The position numbers and the translations under genes are program-made. This document shows, piece after piece, positions 60,670 through 64,000 of a stretch of 64,000 nt of DNA. This DNA comes from Alicyclobacillus herbarius DSM 13609 (GTDB taxonomy: Bacteria; Bacillota; Bacilli; Alicyclobacillales; Alicyclobacillaceae): assembly GCF_000430585.1 (NCBI RefSeq), contig NZ_AUMH01000002.1, forward strand, positions 1 to 64,000, in the 5' to 3' direction. How positions within the stretch are numbered: position 1 is the first letter of the stretch; each line of letters opens with the position of its first letter. Below the pieces are notes generated by a model. It had not been told where the DNA came from, made no database searches, and saw nothing but the letters and a program-made list of their open reading frames with translations.

Positions 60670-62094
60670 TCACGATTTTGTCAAGTGCTCCACGACCTCT
60701 TCTAAGTGCATCCCGCGCGATGCCTTGACCAAGACGAAAGCTTCCGACGGAATCAGTGCCTCGAGTTGGGGAATGGCGGTGTCCTTGTCTGGGAACCAAT
60801 GGACCTTGATGCCTGCAGCAACGTCGGCCCCTTGATAACCCGCGCCAGCCGCCGATGCGACCTCGGCCGCCTCCGCTATCCAGCGGCTCATGGGGCCGAT
60901 GGCCACCAGAACGTCGACCCCGAGGTTTGCGGCGGTCGTCCCCACGTGTCGGTGACCGGCCTCCGCGTATGTCCCAAGCTCATACATATCGCCTAGCACC
61001 GCGGCCGTTACGCTGCCTCGGCTAAGGTCCCGCAGTACGCGCAGGCTGGCCTCTGTGGACAGAGGACTGGCGTTGTAGCAATCGTCGATGACGGTGCGGG
61101 CGGCACGGCCAGGGACGATGTGCAAGCGACCGCTGGTGGGCGTAAAGCGGGCCAGGCTTTCCGCCATGTCAGCCAGGGGCAATCCGTGTACCGCGCCAAC
61201 CAGGAGCGCCCCCAGGGCGTTGTTGACATTGTGCTCGCCATACGTGGGGAGGCGGACAGAGATGGTCTCACCGAGGACATGGGCGGTGAAGCGCATACCC
61301 CCTTCGACCACACGCAGGTCTTCCGCCCACGCGTCGGCCGATTCGTCGAGGCCATACCAGTACACCCGGCCGCGGCAGCGCTCGGCCACCTTCGGCAGCC
61401 ATGCGTCCGTCTTGAGCAAAAAGCCATACCCATCCTCCGGCACGGCGTCCAACAGCTCCGCCTTCGCCTTGGCGATGTTCTCCTGAGTTCCTAATAGCTC
61501 CAGGTGGCTCTGGCCGATGTTGGTGATGATCCCGCTGGTCGGTTGGGCAATTCGGCATAACTCGGCAATCTGGCCAAACCCGCGCATCCCCATCTCCAGC
61601 ACAAAAGTCTTGTGCTCCGTTTTTCGACGCAAGAGTGTCAAGGGCAGGCCCAGCTCATTGTTCAAGTTGCCTTCGGTATACAGAACTGGACCTCGTACCG
61701 CAAAGACGGCGGCCAGCATTTCTTTCGTCGTCGTCTTTCCATTGCTGCCGGTGACGCCAATGACCGGCCCAGCGAATTGCGACCGTTCCCAAGCCGCCAA
61801 ACGCTGCACGGCGGTCAGCACCTGATTCACCTGGATGACGGCCAGCGCATCCCCGTGGGGACGCTCCTCTGTACTGAGCGGCCGCTCCACCAGGGCCGCC
61901 ACGGCTCCTGCGTCTGCCGCCTGGCGGACAAACGAATGGCCATCGACCCTTTCGCCGGGGAAGGCGGCAAACAGGTCGCCCGGTGTGACGCGCCGACTGT
62001 CGATGGTGATGCCACGCACGACCGCTTCCCGATTTCCTTGGAGGATGCGTCCACCCACCACGGCGGCCAGTTCAGAGACAGAGAGGGGGGTCAA
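60670..62094 (-). CDS. murF: UDP-MurNAc-tripeptide-D-alanyl-D-alanine ligase MurF
   Basis: The protein, about 474 residues, adds D-Ala-D-Ala to UDP-MurNAc-tripeptide in the cytoplasm. The ATP loop VTGSNGKTTTKEML is near residue 110, with EMGMRGFGQIAELC, TNIGQSHLELLG and YGEHNVNNALGA in order, and DDCYNASPLSTEASL in the C-terminal domain. I prefer TTG 62094 (conventional N terminus TPLSVSELAAVVGG); TTG 62115 is possible. In Bacillus ddl and murF form one operon; here they are divergent and about 230 bases apart, a rearrangement that keeps them neighbours. Confidence 0.94.
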   Translation of the reverse strand: MTPLSVSELAAVVGGRILQGNREAVVRGITIDSRRVTPGDLFAAFPGERVDGHSFVRQAADAGAVAALVERPLSTEERPHGDALAVIQVNQVLTAVQRLAAWERSQFAGPVIGVTGSNGKTTTKEMLAAVFAVRGPVLYTEGNLNNELGLPLTLLRRKTEHKTFVLEMGMRGFGQIAELCRIAQPTSGIITNIGQSHLELLGTQENIAKAKAELLDAVPEDGYGFLLKTDAWLPKVAERCRGRVYWYGLDESADAWAEDLRVVEGGMRFTAHVLGETISVRLPTYGEHNVNNALGALLVGAVHGLPLADMAESLARFTPTSGRLHIVPGRAARTVIDDCYNASPLSTEASLRVLRDLSRGSVTAAVLGDMYELGTYAEAGHRHVGTTAANLGVDVLVAIGPMSRWIAEAAEVASAAGAGYQGADVAAGIKVHWFPDKDTAIPQLEALIPSEAFVLVKASRGMHLEEVVEHLTKS

Positions 62095-62325
62095 GGGGAG
62101 GCACCATCCTTTCAAAATGGTTGACCGTTCAAGATGGTCGACCGTAGCTCCGGTCTATCTGCAGCTTGTCTGCTTGCAGCTTTCGTCAATCTGCGGTTTC
62201 CCTGCGTTCTATCCTATCACGAGTCTCCCTTTTCTGTGTGGCACCACGTGCAACTTTTCACAACTTGCTTCACAAGGTGGAAACATGGGCAGTAAAATGT
62301 GACCGTAGTCTAAAGGGGTGGCAAC

Positions 62326-63537
62326 GTGACAAAACGAATTCGAGTCGGTGTCGTGTTTGGCGGAAAATCGGGCGAACATGAGGTGTCGTTGCAGTCCGCC
62401 CGGTCGGTGATGGCGGCGTTGGACAAGGAGCGCTATGAACTGGTGCCCATCGCGATAGACAAGAGCGGGCGTTGGCACGGCGGCGAGCAGGCCCTGGCGC
62501 TGATGCGCGGGGAGGCGGGATTCTTGCCGGCATCGCAGTCGGGGACCAAAGCCTTGGCCGGAGAAGCCGCTGGCGAGGCCGCGTTCGCAGACAAGGGTGA
62601 CTCCAGCGTGCCGGCAGGCCTCGCCGTTTCGGCGGATCGCTCTCGCGGTCAGGGTGTCGGCCAGGAGGTGGTCCGTACCGAACCCGGTGAACGGGTGCCG
62701 CAGACGGTCGTCGGCGAGATTGACGTCGTGTTTCCGGTTCTGCACGGGTCGTATGGGGAAGATGGCACCATTCAGGGCATGCTGGAAATGTTGGACCTCC
62801 CGTACGTGGGCGATGGCGTCCTCGCCAGCGCGGTGGGCATGGATAAGGTCGTGATGAAGGCCTTGTTTGCGGCGGCCGGTCTGCCGCAGGTGCGCTATCG
62901 CCACTACCTACGTGCCCAGTGGGAGCAAAAACCAGACGAGGTGCTGGCCGACGTGGAACAGGAGTTGGGCTATCCTTGTTTCGTCAAGCCGGCCAATCTA
63001 GGTTCGAGCGTTGGCATCAGCAAGGCGAAGGACCGGACCAGTCTCGAACAGGCGCTGCGGGAAGCGGCGAAGTACGACCGCAAAATCATCGTCGAGGCCG
63101 GGGTCGATGCGCGCGAGGTGGAGGTGGCGGTCCTGGGCAACGATGATCCCATCGCCTCGGTGCCAGGGGAAATCGTGCCGTGCAACGAATTCTATGATTA
63201 CAGGGCGAAGTACATCGACGGCAAATCGATGCTCATCATCCCGGCTGAACTGCCCGAAGACACTACCGCCAAGCTGCAGCAATTGGCGATACGCGCGTTT
63301 CAGACGATTGACGGCAGCGGATTGGCGCGGGTCGACTTCTTCATCGAGCGGAAGACGGGTAATATCTTGATTAACGAAATCAACACGATGCCCGGATTCA
63401 CCGAGTTCAGCATGTATCCGAAGCTGTGGGAGGCGACTGGTATTTCCTACCGCGAACTGATTGACCGGCTCATCCAACTGGCGATGGAGCGGCACGCCGA
63501 CAAACGCCGCAACCAGACCGAGTTCACGCTCGGGTGA
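62326..63537 (+). CDS. ddl: D-alanine-D-alanine ligase Ddl
   Basis: The 403-residue ATP-grasp enzyme makes D-Ala-D-Ala for MurF. N-terminal [56 protein letters not shown] and the C-terminal metal site [21 protein letters not shown] are all present. Usual length is 305-370; the excess comes from a Gly/Ala/Ser-rich insert at residues about 68-120. Start is GTG 62326; an AAGGGGTGG site is upstream. It is divergent from murF and followed nine bases later by a peptidoglycan glycosyltransferase gene. Confidence 0.94.
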   Translation: MTKRIRVGVVFGGKSGEHEVSLQSARSVMAALDKERYELVPIAIDKSGRWHGGEQALALMRGEAGFLPASQSGTKALAGEAAGEAAFADKGDSSVPAGLAVSADRSRGQGVGQEVVRTEPGERVPQTVVGEIDVVFPVLHGSYGEDGTIQGMLEMLDLPYVGDGVLASAVGMDKVVMKALFAAAGLPQVRYRHYLRAQWEQKPDEVLADVEQELGYPCFVKPANLGSSVGISKAKDRTSLEQALREAAKYDRKIIVEAGVDAREVEVAVLGNDDPIASVPGEIVPCNEFYDYRAKYIDGKSMLIIPAELPEDTTAKLQQLAIRAFQTIDGSGLARVDFFIERKTGNILINEINTMPGFTEFSMYPKLWEATGISYRELIDRLIQLAMERHADKRRNQTEFTLG

Positions 63538-63546
63538 TGGCCTCGT

Positions 63547-64000
63547 ATGCGTCTGCTCTCGTTTGCGTTGCGCGTCGCGGTGAGGCTGGCCTTGGCCATC
63601 TGCGTCCTGTTGGTGATGATCTACGGGGTGCTGTACGTATACTTCACCCGCGTCCGGCACATTGACCGAGAGGTCGAGGCTGCAGTGGCCAACCGCATTC
63701 TCGCGTATCACGTGCATCCGCTGAATTACGAGCAGATTCCCAGCTTCTTTCGCGAGGCCATCATCTCGACGGAAGACCGCCGCTTTTGGTGGGACCCTGG
63801 GATAGACCCGGTTGGCATTCTCCGGTCGCTATACGTCGATATCGAAGCCGACGGGTATGTGGAGGGCGGATCGACCATTACCCAGCAGCTGGTGGATAAC
63901 ACCTTGCTCTCCAAGCGCAAGTCCATCGTCCGCAAGCTGCGGCAGGCGGTCTATGCCATCGGCATCTATGACACGATGAGCAAGTGCCAGACGCTGACCG
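63547..64000 (+). CDS. GT51 peptidoglycan glycosyltransferase / class A PBP, 5' part
   Basis: The frame is open from ATG 63547 to the window edge (151 residues seen). A membrane anchor (about residues 10-32) is followed by the start of a GT51 domain: AIISTEDRRFWWDPGIDP carries the catalytic glutamate of motif 1 (E-D-x2-F) and GGSTITQQLVDN is motif 2. RKLRQAVYAI and a terminal SKCQTLT lead into motif 3. It polymerises lipid II outside the membrane. Whether a transpeptidase domain follows cannot be seen. The usual motif-1 histidine (FxxHxGxD) is replaced by Asp (FWWDPGID). It probably shares a transcript with ddl. Confidence 0.9.
   Translation, partial: MRLLSFALRVAVRLALAICVLLVMIYGVLYVYFTRVRHIDREVEAAVANRILAYHVHPLNYEQIPSFFREAIISTEDRRFWWDPGIDPVGILRSLYVDIEADGYVEGGSTITQQLVDNTLLSKRKSIVRKLRQAVYAIGIYDTMSKCQTLT

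Overview
The window looks like chromosome of a GC-rich, endospore-forming Firmicute, most plausibly in or near the Alicyclobacillaceae. This is inferred from gene content and leader elements, not from a search. The signs are Bacillus-type regulation (a GlpP antiterminator with two glp leader terminators, CcpA-like cre boxes, a SAM-I riboswitch, a cobalamin riboswitch), strong Shine-Dalgarno sites with frequent GTG/TTG starts, a YaaH/SleL-type spore hydrolase remnant, and a mostly GC-rich backbone broken by AT-richer patches (about 26.3-27.9 kb and 49.9-53.4 kb).

Layout. 0-4.6 kb: a fructose-type PTS locus broken around an IS605-type tnpB remnant, a DUF3889-like secreted protein, msrA, and a cupin regulator divergent from azlDC. 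4.6-10.9 kb: the glycerol regulon (glpF-glpK, a decayed dhaK-dhaL-dhaM set, glpP, glpD), with a terminator in each leader. 10.9-13.7 kb: a ZIP metal transporter and citramalate synthase cimA, separated by a 17-bp tandem repeat. 13.9-20.6 kb: a GntR/LacI-type regulator divergent from a sugar ABC importer (binding lipoprotein, two permeases, no ATPase) with a sugar isomerase-like protein and a Gfo/Idh/MocA dehydrogenase. 20.7-25.5 kb: a redox/copper group (thioredoxin-like lipoprotein, CopC-CopD, YcnI, SCO1, YtkA-like lipoprotein). 25.5-27.9 kb: nagB, then an AT-richer CoA-transferase and a deleted YhdH-like oxidoreductase.

28.0-32.2 kb: a cobalamin riboswitch and long leader in front of class I ribonucleotide reductase nrdA-nrdB, so the B12-independent enzyme is probably shut off when B12 is present. 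32.3-40 kb: a truncated GH18 enzyme, a DJ-1/PfpI protein, an ABC-2 exporter, broken sulfotransferase and rfbA genes, rfbB, rfbD, pirin and a HepT remnant. 40-47.2 kb: a SAM-I riboswitch driving metI-metH-yitJ on the minus strand. 47.5-53.4 kb: an accessory segment with a UvrA2-type ABC protein, an ArsR-SRPBCC regulator with its own operator, a PhzF protein, and wrecked serine recombinase and IS256 transposase genes. 53.4-64 kb: a second DJ-1-like protein, 1-pyrroline-5-carboxylate dehydrogenase, an amino-acid permease, a flavodoxin-like protein, a membrane protein paired with a membrane-anchored J-domain protein, a short MetE-like protein, murF divergent from ddl, and the start of a GT51 peptidoglycan glycosyltransferase.

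Two themes link the genes. Vitamin B12 and SAM status are read by riboswitches placed on the genes they should control, with B12-dependent MetH in the same window as B12-repressible NrdAB. PTS-linked control seems to be decaying: the fructose PTS and the dhaKLM set are broken, and GlpK lacks the histidine that HPr phosphorylates in other Firmicutes.
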